Shown here piece after piece: positions 12,965 through 23,621 of a stretch of DNA of 64,000 nt. This stretch comes from Drosophila persimilis. Taxonomy: Eukaryota > Arthropoda > Insecta > Diptera > Drosophilidae. The stretch spans positions 8,308,001 to 8,372,000 of the forward strand of contig NW_020825294.1 of assembly GCF_003286085.1 (NCBI RefSeq), read 5' to 3'. The position numbers and the translations under genes are program-made. The notes under the pieces are model-generated. The model saw only the letters and a list, made by a program, of their open reading frames with translations, made no database searches and had not been told where the DNA came from. Every line of letters begins with the position of its first letter. Position 1 is the first letter of the stretch.

Positions 12965-13210
12965 TGTTAAGTCCTTGCTTTCCGAACCTAGTACGAGTCG
13001 TCTTACCTGAACACCTCCGATGATGGTAAAACTCGGAACACTTCCGAACAAGGATGTTTCAGTAGACTAAGTCATTGATACCATCACATATTGCACCGTT
13101 TCGATGGCAGCTATATAAATAGTTCGCCCGATTTGAATGCACTTTAGCTAAGCTATGAATAAACATGTAGCTACAGAAAGTTAAGTTTTGATCGAATTTG
13201 TTTGCAAACA
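12965..13210 (+). other. Possible solo LTR or orphan promoter
   Basis: A stretch starting TGTTAA and ending AACA has a strong TATA box (TATATAAATAG, 13112-13122) and an AATAAA signal 35 nt downstream (13158-13163). That spacing is typical of LTRs. No clear target-site duplication flanks it, and no internal element sequence is seen, so this is a weak call. Confidence 0.25.
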
Positions 13211-13270
13211 ATTCCCCCAATATAATAAAATCAAAATTTAAATATGAAATTAAATGAAGATTGATAACCT

Positions 13271-13376
13271 ACTTCATGGGTACCCATTTCACTAGCTACT
13301 ACATGTGTACCCATTTCACTAGCTACTACATGGGTACTCATTTCACTAGCTACTAGACGAGTACCCATATCACTAG
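13271..13376. repeat. 27-bp minisatellite, four copies
   Basis: Four head-to-tail units (13271, 13298, 13325, 13352), each about 27 bp and built around (G)GGTACCC and TTCACTAGCT. On the minus strand the period equals nine codons, giving a repeated VVASEMGTH in a 74-codon open frame (13231-13455, ATG start). The frame is probably incidental. Confidence 0.85.
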
Positions 13377-13497
13377 TTCGGGGGTAAACGAAGTGGTGTC
13401 GCTGGTCCCCATGTCGTAGGACATTGCGGGTAAAAATGGAAATGATGAAAAGCATTGCTAAGGGTTAGTAAAGAAAGTACCCCTGGTCTGTTAGGGA

Positions 13498-13543
13498 GTG
13501 GTGATATCACCACCTCCGAACTAGTTCCCAGTACTGCTGGGAA
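13498..13543. other. Pair of palindromes upstream of the DUF4806-like gene
   Basis: A perfect 16-bp palindrome GTGGTGATATCACCAC (13498-13513) is followed 11 bp later by a 7-bp inverted repeat TTCCCAG/CTGGGAA with a 5-nt loop (525-531 and 537-543 of this kb). They sit about 160-200 bp before the ATG at 13702. Could be binding sites for a dimeric factor or remnants of a mobile-element end. Confidence 0.5.
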
Positions 13544-13701
13544 TGTTTTGGGCTCGCGCCCGAAAATTACACAGCTGTTCGATTGAATTATCGGTGTCGT
13601 CTACCAACACTAATTTATCGGTGCAACTCTTTGAAGTGTAGATTTTCAGTGAAGTCTAGTGCAATACCTTCTAATTTTTGGCGCAAACGGTCTCGAATAA
13701 T

Positions 13702-15040
13702 ATGTCAACAAACGATGGGTAAGCGGGATAGATAGCGCATACATTGTATGTATGTATGTAAATATGGTGAGAATTCACTTGTGACACTTTTCATGACTAA
13801 ACTCATGACTCAGCTGACGCCGACGTCGGCAGAACCAAGTGAAAAAAATGCACAATATTGTTGACACTTGTAAGGAGGAAAGGTCAGCTTTGTTTATGTT
13901 TCGTGTTTTAATAATTAATTACAATTGTTCTTTGCAGGTTAGTGCTTAAATTGTTTAAACTAAAGTGAAATCAGGGCACGTTCTAGAGGGTAAACTATCC
14001 GGGAAATAAATTGAACGTACCAAAATGTCAGATCTGAAAGTAAAGAATATATTTTTAGGCGAGACCAGGCGATGGCTGAAGAAGAACCGCCTTTTAAAAT
14101 CGGATGCATAAAGTTTGAAGCAGAGGATGGTAAGTAAAACTTGCGTATTAATGTAAATAATATATAATCATTTTTTAAGTGTAACTGCGCTATTGATAGA
14201 AATATATTTGTATTACAGACTCGACTGAAGAACGGATTATCAATGTTCTTAAAGGTAGGTAATCATACATATTTTATAGCTTGAAATTCGTATTCCTTAC
14301 TAATATATTTATGTAGAAATTTCCGAAGAGAATAAAGAACTACGCGATCAAGTTGAGGTCCTGTCTAAAAAGCTCGATGTGATGGCGGACAAGCTGGCGG
14401 AGGCAACTGCTTTAATGAAGAACCATGTTCCAAATGAGACTGATGATATAAAATTCCCATTAAAATCAGTGATGGAGCTGGAGAGCCTCGACTCCATAAT
14501 AACAACTACGGAGCTGTCGGATATGTATGTAAGTGGTAATCAAAAAAGAAAGGAATCTAGCTTTGATAACTCCCTGAAGTCATTTTATATGTAAGTCCGA
14601 TCCGTACGGTTTCTAAGCTTGATCTTGTGTGGGTAAAAAATTAGAATATTGTAAAAGTTGTATGTATATTTCTTTTCACCTGAGCGACTTATATATTCAC
14701 AGATCAGAAAGATATGGAGCTTAATTGCAAATGGGCCATTATCAAAAAGTATAAAAAACGTGATGGACGAGGGACTGATTTTTGTTTTTAATTTGGACGG
14801 AACAGCGGGCAAGATGGCCCTAAAGGGATATAACAGGTTTTACAGTGTCTTGGAAAGTAAGTCTAAGCTAACGCACAAAAAGGATTTATAACTTAATCCA
14901 TATATTTAAATTCAGTGGCGACGCGGATGAAGAGCCCCGGCGACTGCCCCAAAAAGGCTCTACGAAAAGCAATACAAAATGTTAAAAATAATAGTATAAA
15001 AAAAAATTCTAGAGCCAGAAAGGTACACAAATTAAAATAA
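13702..15040 (+). CDS. DUF4806-like protein, six exons, 204 aa
   Basis: Exons 13702-13718, 14059-14129, 14219-14254, 14317-14528, 14703-14856 and 14916-15040 all have GT-AG borders and join with no frame break (615 nt). The protein starts MSTNDGRDQAMAEEEPPF; a second ATG in exon 2 (14071) is an alternative start in the same frame. Residues about 40-75 form a Glu/Lys/Leu coiled coil. Then KFPLKSVMELESLDSII and, near residue 140, FNLDGTAGKMALKGYNRFYSVLE, which match my memory of the DUF4806 domain common in insect proteins of unknown role. The tail is very basic (KKALRKAIQNVKNN...). Divergent from the P-like gene, about 950 bp away. No function is known to me. Confidence 0.75.
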
Positions 15041-15078
15041 AACTAAAATAAAATAAAATTATTTTTTCAAAAAATTGG

Positions 15079-15170
15079 GATGATATAAAATTCATATTAA
15101 ATTCAGTGATGGAGCTGGAGAACCTCGACTCCATAATAGCAACTACGGAGCTGTCGGAGCTGATGTCACT
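15079..15170 (+). pseudogene. Decayed partial copy of exon 4 of the DUF4806-like gene
   Basis: The run from GATGATATAAAATTC to GAGCTGTCGGAG repeats bases 14440-14520 of the upstream gene with only a few changes (a small deletion/shift early on, AGAGCC to AGAACC, ATAACA to ATAGCA). It sits 40 nt after that gene's stop codon with no flanking exons, so it is a partial tandem duplication. It also creates a TTTAAATTCAG-like acceptor. Confidence 0.8.
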
Positions 15171-15571
15171 GATAAGCACGCCATTCTTGAACCATGAGAA
15201 GTAGGACTGAGGTCGCCAGGTAGATATGATTCCTGATACTTACTGCAGATGTACATAGATCGATCTCTCGCCAAACCATTCGCTTTGAGAGTGGAAAAAC
15301 TAAGCGCGGCTGTGTCTGTCAATTATCTTAACATTGGATTTCCGTTCAGTCTGGTCTCCACAGCCATTCCAGAGAAATCGACTCTAGATGCCATTACATT
15401 TTGCAGAAGAGATTTCATCATCTGAATCATACCAGGATCATTTACTGTTGAAGTTGCCAGTGGAAATCTTTGCAGTCGTATCTTGTACAGCTACACCATA
15501 AATGGTTCTCAATAAAAACAGAACGAAAATGCAAACCTTTGAAGAACGAGAAAAATCGTTTATTGCTAAAG
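15171..15571. other. Intergenic gap
   Basis: About 400 bp between the duplicated exon fragment and the HemK2 stop codon. The far end should hold the HemK2 3' UTR (minus). I see nothing else that I can support. Confidence 0.5.
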
Positions 15572-16252
15572 TCATGATGGCAACCTGGTTACTTTCAGTA
15601 TGTACAGATATTCGCCGGGAATGCGTCGTTCCATGAACTTAACAGCCTTAAAACGCAGACTATCCAATCGTTTGATAATTTCGTTCGGTTTGTTCTCCCG
15701 CAGCAGCAGCAAATAGAGGACGCCAAGCGGCGAGAGAATGTCATCGAGTTGCTGTATTAGAGTGTCGGTAACACGACGGCCATCCTTGCCGCCGGCCCAC
15801 GAGTAAACTAGATTGCGCTCCGTCGAAAGGTTGCTTTCTCCTGCCGACCCAGGCCCGAACATCTGACACTGCAACTCATCGTCGCTGGTCACAACGTAGG
15901 GAGGATTGAAAAGCAGCACGTCCACTAAACGCTTGCGAAGAACATCGGCCAAATTGCAGTTTACGCTGTCAACGCGTCCTCCATTGTGCCTTGCAGTGCG
16001 TCTGGTGGCGTCACAGGCCTTCGGATTTATGTCCGTGGCCAGGCAAAGGGAGGTGTTGGCGAGCTGCTTGGATAGGGCAGTAATGATGATCCCCGAGCCT
16101 GATCCAATCTCAACGCAAAGACGTGGCTGCAACCCATTCAAGAACGGCAAATCGGCTTCCAAGGCGTCGAGCAACAAAAACGAATCTTCGGCCGGCTCGT
16201 AGACGTGCTCGTAGTCCTGCGAGGTAAGATGGTCGAAGTGTGGCGTTTCCAT
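15572..16252 (-). CDS. HemK2: HemK2/N6AMT1-type methyltransferase
   Basis: Single-exon gene, 226 aa, ATG at 16252-16250. It is a class I S-adenosylmethionine methyltransferase of the PrmC/HemK2 group: motif I VEIGSGSGIII (about residues 48-58), acidic ribose-binding residue in ATDINPKA, and the signature NPPY in LLFNPPYVV (about residue 116), which binds the glutamine or lysine side chain. Known members work with TRMT112 and methylate the GGQ glutamine of release factor eRF1; human KMT9 also acts on histone H4K12. Length matches the family (about 214-230 aa). Its ATG lies only 7 nt after the Snapin stop codon on the same strand, so both may share a transcript. The D. melanogaster counterpart is, I believe, CG9960. 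Confidence 0.95.
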   Translation of the reverse strand: METPHFDHLTSQDYEHVYEPAEDSFLLLDALEADLPFLNGLQPRLCVEIGSGSGIIITALSKQLANTSLCLATDINPKACDATRRTARHNGGRVDSVNCNLADVLRKRLVDVLLFNPPYVVTSDDELQCQMFGPGSAGESNLSTERNLVYSWAGGKDGRRVTDTLIQQLDDILSPLGVLYLLLLRENKPNEIIKRLDSLRFKAVKFMERRIPGEYLYILKVTRLPS

Positions 16253-16259
16253 GTCTTGC

Positions 16260-16670
16260 CTACGATATGTTGGTACTAAGCGCCGAGTCTAGAAGGGCCT
16301 GACGCCTCCGCTGCTCCTTCTCTATGAGCTTGTGCAGCCCCGTCAGCCGCTCTTGGCTCGTGCTCAGCACGTTGCTGATGATGGTCACCTTGTGCTTCAC
16401 GTTGAGCAGCTCCTTCACCTTGTCTGCGAATTCGGGAATTTGATGCTGGGCTTTCTCGATGTCCCGCAGTTGGGCGGCGAGGGCGGCCAGCTGGCCACGC
16501 AGCTCCGTCTGCAGTTGTATGGTGGAAGCAACGCGTTCGTCCAACTTCTCGATGGTGGGCTTAAAGAGGTTGGTGATGCCCTCGGCCAAGATGTCGCGGG
16601 TGGGATTGGTGCAGAAGTTTTCTGTGTTCTCGTCCAAAGATGTTACAGTGCTATCAGAGTCTTTGTCCAT
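16260..16670 (-). CDS. Snapin: Snapin, BLOC-1/BORC subunit
   Basis: 136 aa, the same length as human SNAPIN. Almost wholly helical: DILAEGITNLFKPTIEKLDERV, then a coiled coil through QTELRGQLAALAAQLRDIEKAQ and the C-terminal LTGLHKLIEKEQRRRQALLDS. Family members belong to the BLOC-1 and BORC complexes, which govern lysosome-related organelle biogenesis and lysosome positioning, and associate with SNAP-25 at synapses. The ATG at 16670 (ATGGACAAAGAC) is preferred to an upstream non-ATG extension. Upstream of HemK2 by 7 nt on the same strand, and divergent from Tnpo-SR with 370 bp between start codons. Confidence 0.94.
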   Translation of the reverse strand: MDKDSDSTVTSLDENTENFCTNPTRDILAEGITNLFKPTIEKLDERVASTIQLQTELRGQLAALAAQLRDIEKAQHQIPEFADKVKELLNVKHKVTIISNVLSTSQERLTGLHKLIEKEQRRRQALLDSALSTNIS

Positions 16671-17040
16671 GGCAAAATCTAATCGAGTTAAACAGGAAAG
16701 TCTTGCACTGGGGACAAATCTGGTGCAGTGTTGCAAAACGTCAAAGGCCTCTTGGAGGGTTGAAATAAACACGAAAAAGAATCAAATATTCAATAGCAGT
16801 CAAATACATTAGCTAATATCAACAGTAATATATTTTGTTATCATCTTGTAAATAAAATTCAATCTCGATACAGAAAATAGTAACACTAGACCAGTCAGAG
16901 CTTAGACTAACTTAGAAGAGACAGGACTCATGCACATCTCTAGCCAGCGATGTCGTTTCGATATATGGGTGCATCCCAGCCATCCATCGCTAATAAGTTA
17001 TAATAATAGCAAAATATCACCGATTACAACAGCCGGTGAA

Positions 17041-20000
17041 ATGGATACATACTCAGTGGACGTAGTATATCAAGCAATCAGTGCACTCTTTCAAGGCAAT
17101 AACCCCAAGGAGCAGGAGAAGGCCAACAAATGGCTGCAGGAGTTCCAGAAGTCGGTGAGTGTCGGGCTGAGCCCCGATAGTGCCCGTGTCCAATGCGTTT
17201 AATTGATCTGGTATTTCCCTCTGAAGATATACTCGTGGACGATTGCGGACGAGTTGCTGCACCAGAAGCGGGATCTGCATGCCAACTACTTCGCGGCCCA
17301 GACGATGCGGAACAAGATACAGAACTCCTTCAGTGAGTTGCCTCCGCACACACACGAGTCCCTGCGGGACTCGCTGATCACCCACATCGGACAGATCGAC
17401 GCGCAGACGGACATTGTAATTGTGACGCAGCTGAGTCTGGCTGTGGCCGACCTGGCCCTACTGATGGCCTCCTGGCAGGAGCCGATAAACGATCTACTAA
17501 CGACACTGGCCCCGCATCCGGCGGCCATATGGCCACTCTTGGAGGTACTCAAGGTGCTGCCCGAGGAGATCGACTCACGCTATCTGCGCCTGGGCGCCAA
17601 CCGCCGGGAGGAGGTCCACAAACAGCTAGATGCCAGTGCAGAGTGTGTTTTAAAGTTTTTGTGCATGTGCCTGCAACGAGACGACCTAGACCAGCAGCGC
17701 GTATGGAACGCAGCTCTGCGGACCTACAGTGCCTGGATGGTGATTCACGTCTTCCCCTTCTCCCACATCTGCAATAACACTCTAACCCAGCTTGCCTTTC
17801 GACTGCTCAACCAGCCCGAGACGGCTGGCAAGCTCCACGACAATGCCACGGAGTGCGTTTGTGCCCTGCTCTCCTGCATGACCACGCGCCATGATAGGGA
17901 CAACGCAAACGACGCGCCCGTGGAGGCTCAAGTCTTCAGTGCCGTGTGCATGTTGGAGACCCCCTATCACCTGAGTGTGGCGCACGAGGACACGGACAAA
18001 ACTATTAACTTCTGTCGCATCTTCACTTCACTCTGCGATGCCTTCTTCTATAAGATGCTGTCGGACCAGCAGACGCCGCACTACTCCATGAAAGGCTTAG
18101 ATCTGGTGCTGCTATGTGTCGGACATTTCGACTACGAGGTGGCGGAGATCACCTTTCATTTGTGGTACAAGCTTAGCGAGGACCTTTTTCAGCGCTACGA
18201 TGACAAGTTGACTGCGAAATTCAGGCCGCACATCGAGCGACTGATCAGCGCTCTCTACCGTCATTCGCAGATGGAAAGTGACCACGAAGGGCTCATCGAA
18301 GAGAACAATAATTTCTATGTGAGCTTAAAGAAGCATTCCTTATTCGCTTATACTGTTCAAATATCAATGCATATTTCTCTTCTCTTCCAGGACTTTCGGC
18401 GGAAGGTTTCAGACCTGATCAAGGATGTGGCTTTTATAGTTGGTTCAGGAGCGTGCTTCAAGCAAATGTTTATGATCCTCCAAGCGCCAGAAACGACTTG
18501 GGAGTCCACCGAAGCGGCGCTTTTCGTCATGCTGAATGTGGCCAAAAACATATTACCGTAAATTTTAACTCTCTTTAAACTCGTATTGTGTCCAGCTATC
18601 ATTTGATAAACTTCCATTGCAGAGACGAGAACGATGTAATACCCAAGGTGGTGGAAGCAATCCTTAATATGTCGGAACAAACGCATATAGCAGTGCGTTA
18701 CACAGCCATTCTCCTGATTGGAGAGCTTTGCGACTGGATTGAGAATCATTCGGAATCTCTGGAGGCAGTACTCAACTTTTTACTTTACGCGTTGCAGCAG
18801 AAGAATGGCTTGGCACCAGCGGCGGCTATAGCTTTGACCTCGATCTGTACCGCCTGCAGGCATAAGATGGTGTGCCACATCAGTGGCTTGGTGGAGATTG
18901 CTCGCAGCTTGGACAGCTTTCAGATCAACAACGATGTGGCCATTGGACTGCTTAAGGGTATTTCATTGATCTTGACGCAGCTGACGCGGGAACAGCTTCA
19001 ATCTGCACTGAGAGAGATTGTGGGCTTTCAGCTGCAGCCGCTCGCACAGCTGCTGGAGTCCAGCACCGGAAGCGTGCAGAAGGGAGAGCGTGAGGATCCA
19101 GTGTATTGGATAGACAGAGCCTGTGCCATCATACGGCATACAAACCCCGATGTCCCTGACAATGTGGAGCACCCGACGGTGGCCATACTCAACGACGCCT
19201 GGCCGCTGATATCGCAGGTGATGAACAAGTTTCAAAATGACTTGCGCATCATGGAGAGAACCTGTCGGCTAATCCGCTATGGCATCAGGATGGTCAGAAA
19301 GCAGGCTATGCAGCTGGTGGAGCCGCTAATCAAGCAAATGGTTGTCCTCTATGCTGTACAACACCACAGCTGTTTCCTTTACGTAGGCTCCATACTAGTC
19401 GACGAGTTTGCCAAGTCGAGTGAGTGCATTACCGGCTTGTTGGAGATGCTACAGGCTTTCATCGAGCCCACCTTTGGTCTGCTGCAGATGGAGAATGGAC
19501 TACGCAATAATCCCGACACTGTAGACGACTTCTTCCGTCTGGCCTCGCGCTACCTCGACTGCTGCCCGCTGCAGCTCATACAAAGCAGTCTCATCACCCC
19601 GATCTTCCAGTGTGCCCTGATCGCCTGCTCCCTGGACCACCGCGAGGCGAACTCCTCAGTGATGAAGTTTTTCATCAATCTACTCATCTGGGGACGCACC
19701 ACGCACAGCAGGCATGCGGAGTGTCGACCCCTGGTCGTTGATCTGGCCAACCAACACGGGGGCGCCCTGGTCATGAACCTCATCCAGGCTTCCGTCTTCC
19801 AGCTGCATTCGTACATGCTGGCCGATGTCGCCGAGGTGCTCAATGAGCTGAAACAGGTGGTCACCAACGAGCAGATGCAGCCGTTCCTGGCCAACGCCCT
19901 GGAAGCTTTACCCAAGAAGAACAGTGGCGGCTATGTGACGGTCACGCAACAGCAATTGGATGAGTTCAGCAACACGGTCCTGAGGTGAGTCCACTTCCAT

Positions 20001-20100
20001 TGATTCTCCAAACCAGTCCTAAAATATATTCTCTCAAAGGGCGGACACCACAAAGGCCATCTCCCAGGCGCTGAAAACATTTACGCGACTCTTTCGTTGA
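17041..20100 (+). CDS. Tnpo-SR: Transportin-SR (transportin-3), SR-protein import receptor
   Basis: Five exons: 17041-17154, 17227-18318, 18391-18557, 18623-19984, 20040-20100, joined in frame to 931 aa (human TNPO3 is 923). Introns are 55-72 nt. Starts MDTYSVDVVYQAISALFQG, the importin-beta N-terminal domain that binds RanGTP (KEQEKANKWLQEFQKS then IYSWTIADELL). The rest is alpha-helical HEAT repeats, as in the family. It carries phosphorylated SR splicing factors into the nucleus and releases them on RanGTP. Ends ALKTFTRLFR. No anomalies in frame or splice sites. The start is supported by family similarity and lack of a longer in-frame ATG with better context. I believe it corresponds to CG2848. 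Confidence 0.96.
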
Positions 20101-20956
20101 AACGAACCCAGAAACGAATCCAAAATGGGATCCGGGCTGTAGGAAAGCAATGGCAATGATGGTAATGAAGTGTACATTTCAAATGATGTATGTATATTAG
20201 GATGGGCGGTAGCGCAGTGCCAACTGCTGCAAACAATTTGTTGAAAACGCACTTACCCTTCTATCTTTATTATAGTTGAATCAATTATTTGACGTCTTAA
20301 GTTATAATTTATAAACTTTTAAAACAAAATTTGATAATTCTGAGTGCGGTCACGAGATCCTCACAACCCCTAGAATTAAGCATATTACTAATTAGTGCAC
20401 TCTTAGAATTAAAGTTCTGCCCCCAATGACTCTAAAACTCTAAAACTCTAAAAACAAAGAAAAACCAACCGTAAAATACAAACCAAGCAAAGTTCAATGA
20501 CAAAACGGTTGAGTATGGTATTTATTCACAATTCATTAAGGCTAGGCCAACGGCACAAACAAATAAATAATTATGGGAGCTGTGCGTTAAATGACATACA
20601 TAGATATGATATTGTAATCGTTCGTATGAGGTGATACGAACGCGATATTCTGATACGAGGCCACCAGACTGGAAATGTCTCCTTCTACGGGTCACCAACA
20701 TTTGGACGCCATTACAATTCCGATCTAGTGGTTAAACGGACTTGAAGCTCACACAACTCCTCTTGGGACAAAACAACAAAGATGGATGCACAAATACATA
20801 TGTATGTACGTATATAAGACATTGACGTGCGAAAACTACGTTTTAGCGAATCATTTTACGCTTAACACTATTTGCACAAGTTGCCTAATTGCACTTTTCG
20901 CTTAGCAGATACGCTACGGAATGCCGATCATAATTTGGGCATAATCTAGTGGAGAT
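20101..20956. other. Convergent 3' region between Tnpo-SR and the sorting nexin
   Basis: About 850 bp of AT-rich DNA holding the 3' ends of the two facing genes, with AATAAA-like signals on both strands (for example around 20560 on plus). No further gene or RNA is recognised. Confidence 0.6.
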
Positions 20957-22038
20957 TTAAATGGTTTCGGTTCGCGGATCGATCTTGTGTATAGCCTGCA
21001 TGAGGCTGGCGGTTTGAGCCGTGTTGATGCCCTGCTTGGACATGTCCGTTAGCCGGTCGGTGATGGGTTTTTGGTCCTGCCCGCGCTGCCACCTGCAACG
21101 AGAAGTACAGTTTAGAGTGGGGCATATGATTTCGCAGCTTCTGGCACTTACCACAGATGAGCACAGGTGTGGAGCAGGGGAATATAGAGCGGCAGTAGAT
21201 CAATATCGCTTACAGTCTCAAAGCGACCCAGGGCCAATAGAGCCCAGCGCTCGGCGGAGTGGTGGGGCACTGGAGAAGACGTGCAGGCTGCCACCAGGCG
21301 GCAGAGTATCAGAAGTACTGGGCGTGCGCGATTCATGTAGATCTTGTTCAGCAGACGAAAACAGTTCTCGAGTATGGGAATGGCGTTCTCGTGGCGACGC
21401 TCGTCCAAGAACTGGCATGCACGGGACAGCTCGTCGTTCTGCAGAAAGTGCAGAAAGTCGTCCGAATCGCGCAGTTTGGAGTGGCTGGCCACGAACGTAA
21501 GGAACTGCTCAAAGGCAGCGCTGCGTTCACCAATCAACTCGGACTTGAAGTTGCCCATGAGCACTTTGTTGGGGAAGTACATGTTCGCCATCTCAGCGGG
21601 GTGCTGGCGCTTCAGGCAAAGATACAGCTCACGAAAATCCGTATAGCGACGCTCGATCTTTGCTGGCTGGGCGTCTTCTTCGGTGCCGTCTTGGCGCACG
21701 GTGACCTCGTAGACCACATAACGCTTGATTTTCACATCCTCCCCGTCTGGGGGCATGATGTGGGCGAGCAGAATGTCAAACCGCAGCACAGTTCCTTCGC
21801 TGGGTGGCTCATACGTGGTGGACGATGTGGGGCGCTCCCAGAAACCTGCGGAAAACTTCATTTGTCAGACCGGACCCACTGCTTAGTGTGCACCAATTAG
21901 CGTCAAACCTTTTTGAAGTGTCCTATCTGTTACTTGCGACGGAATGTCTAGGGCCGCCGCCTCTATGGCTGGGCTGTCGAGCTCATCGGGACCAGGCCCC
22001 TCGAACGAGGGTTCATGGGGGAGAAGACGTTTCGCCAT
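20957..22038 (-). CDS. SNX20/SNX21-like sorting nexin (PX domain)
   Basis: Three exons: 21909-22038, 21152-21845 and 20957-21092, 319 aa; human SNX20 is of similar size. The PX domain runs from about residue 60 to 170 (VLRFDILLAH ... RRYTDFRELYLCLKRQHP ... FPNKVLMGNFKSELIGERSAAFEQFL), including the RRYTDF and the Arg of IGERSAAFEQFL that contact phosphatidylinositol 3-phosphate. A helical PX-associated C-terminal part follows. I place the start at 22038 (MAKRLLPHEPSFEGPGPDEL): this exon joins residue-perfectly through a 63-nt intron with a weak GTTTGA donor. If the intron is kept, an in-frame ATG at 21861 gives a shorter protein. Role by family: endosomal membrane sorting. Divergent from aph-1. 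Confidence 0.88.
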
Positions 22039-22707
22039 CACAGCATGCACTGAAGAAAGAAATCAAAGGTGAGCTCTCGTCTGCTACAGTTGTCTGCCAA
22101 TTGCAGTTTTGCTTACTCTCAGAAATGGGAACAGAAGAGTATTGCCCGCAGCTGTGCTGGTGCGAATCGCTTCTGGTTATGGAATATTACTTAGACTGCA
22201 TAGTGTGTGCGGGAGAATGCAGCTGTGATGATTGACTCAATATTGCAATGACTAATCCCGCCCCAAACAAAATGCTGGCAGAGAGCGGAGCGGAAAGTGG
22301 GCCGCCTTTGTCTTAGTGCCAGAGAAACGCTCATAGTCGACTACGAACGCACTCTAGGGCGTGGGAGGTTTGGTCAGAATGAGCTTAGGTCAGATCTTCT
22401 GTTTATGAAGCGCACCGAATGAGCTGCATATATTTGCAGGCATTACTTAATGATACATCATCATCAATCATCAAGCAATCGTTTTTTAGGATTCCTGAAC
22501 ATAATTCATCTAAAGTCGTATCAACCGTCATTGTGTAGGGTATGATAATATTACAGGCAGTCAAGTCCGGCAACCTCGGACGCAGTCTAGCCCTCTGGCA
22601 GCGCTTGGGAATAGTCTGTCTCTGCTTCCTCTTGCTGCCAAAAACCAAAACACCCACAGACGGGGAGAAAAATATTCAATACACACAAGTAAAGCAAATC
22701 AGAAAAG

Positions 22708-23495
22708 ATGACTCTGCCCGAGTTCTTCGGCTGCACTTTTATTGCATTTGGTCCTCCATTCGCGCTGTTCGTCTTCACCATCGCCAATGATCCGCTGCGC
22801 ATCATCATACTTATTGCAGCGGCATTTTTCTGGCTGCTGTCCCTGTTGCTCTCGTCGCTGCTGTGGTTTGCCATGATTCCGCTGCGCGATGTCCTGGCAT
22901 TCGGGGTGTTCTTCTCGGTGGTCTTTCAGGAATGCTTCCGGTATATCATTTATCGCATTTTACGCAGCACGGAACAGGGCTTGCAAGCCGTGGCCGAGGA
23001 CACCAGAGTGACGGACAACAAGCATATTCTGTCGTATGTCTCCGGCCTAGGATTCGGAATCATATCCGGAATGTTTGCGCTGGTCAATGTTCTGGCTGAT
23101 ATGGTGAGTATGACTGAGGTTTGCCCAAGAGACGGTGGCTTTAGTTTGCTAATGAACCTATATTTGAACAGAGCGGACCCGGAACCATGGGCCTCCAGAG
23201 TGGCACTGAGTTATTCTTTGTCACCTCAGCAGCTCAGGCACTGTCCATCATACTGCTGCACACCTTCTGGAGCGTGATCTTTTTCAACGCCTGCGACACG
23301 AACAACTATCTGCACATTGCCTACGTAGTGGGCAGCCATCTGTTCGTATCTCTCCTGACCCTCCTCAATGCCAGTGAGTTATACACGGCTACTTTGCTGA
23401 CCAACTATATAATCACCATTCTCACGGGACTTCTGGCATTCCGAGTGGCGGGCGGAACCTCGCGCAGTTTCAAGAAATTCGTAACATGCCAATGA
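22708..23495 (+). CDS. aph-1: Aph-1, gamma-secretase subunit
   Basis: Exons 22708-23103 and 23172-23495, 239 aa, seven predicted membrane segments starting with FFGCTFIAFGPPFALFVFTIA. The conserved GxxxGxxxG helix motif is GLGFGIISG (about residues 112-120), and the two conserved membrane histidines are in LLHTFWSVIFF and VVGSHLFVSLL. Aph-1 scaffolds assembly of gamma-secretase with presenilin, nicastrin and Pen-2, needed for Notch cleavage. The start ATGACTCTGCCCGAG is the family's usual MTLPEFFGC. The 68-nt intron is typical. Nothing is odd. Confidence 0.97.
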
Positions 23496-23621
23496 ACAAA
23501 ATTTTAGTATTAACCACTTAGATGTTAGTGTCTGGATATTTATAATTGAACAATAATCGTTTTGCCCGACTTTTGAATAAACTAAAAACTAGATGAGAGA
23601 ATTTACAGAGTGTGCAGAGAT

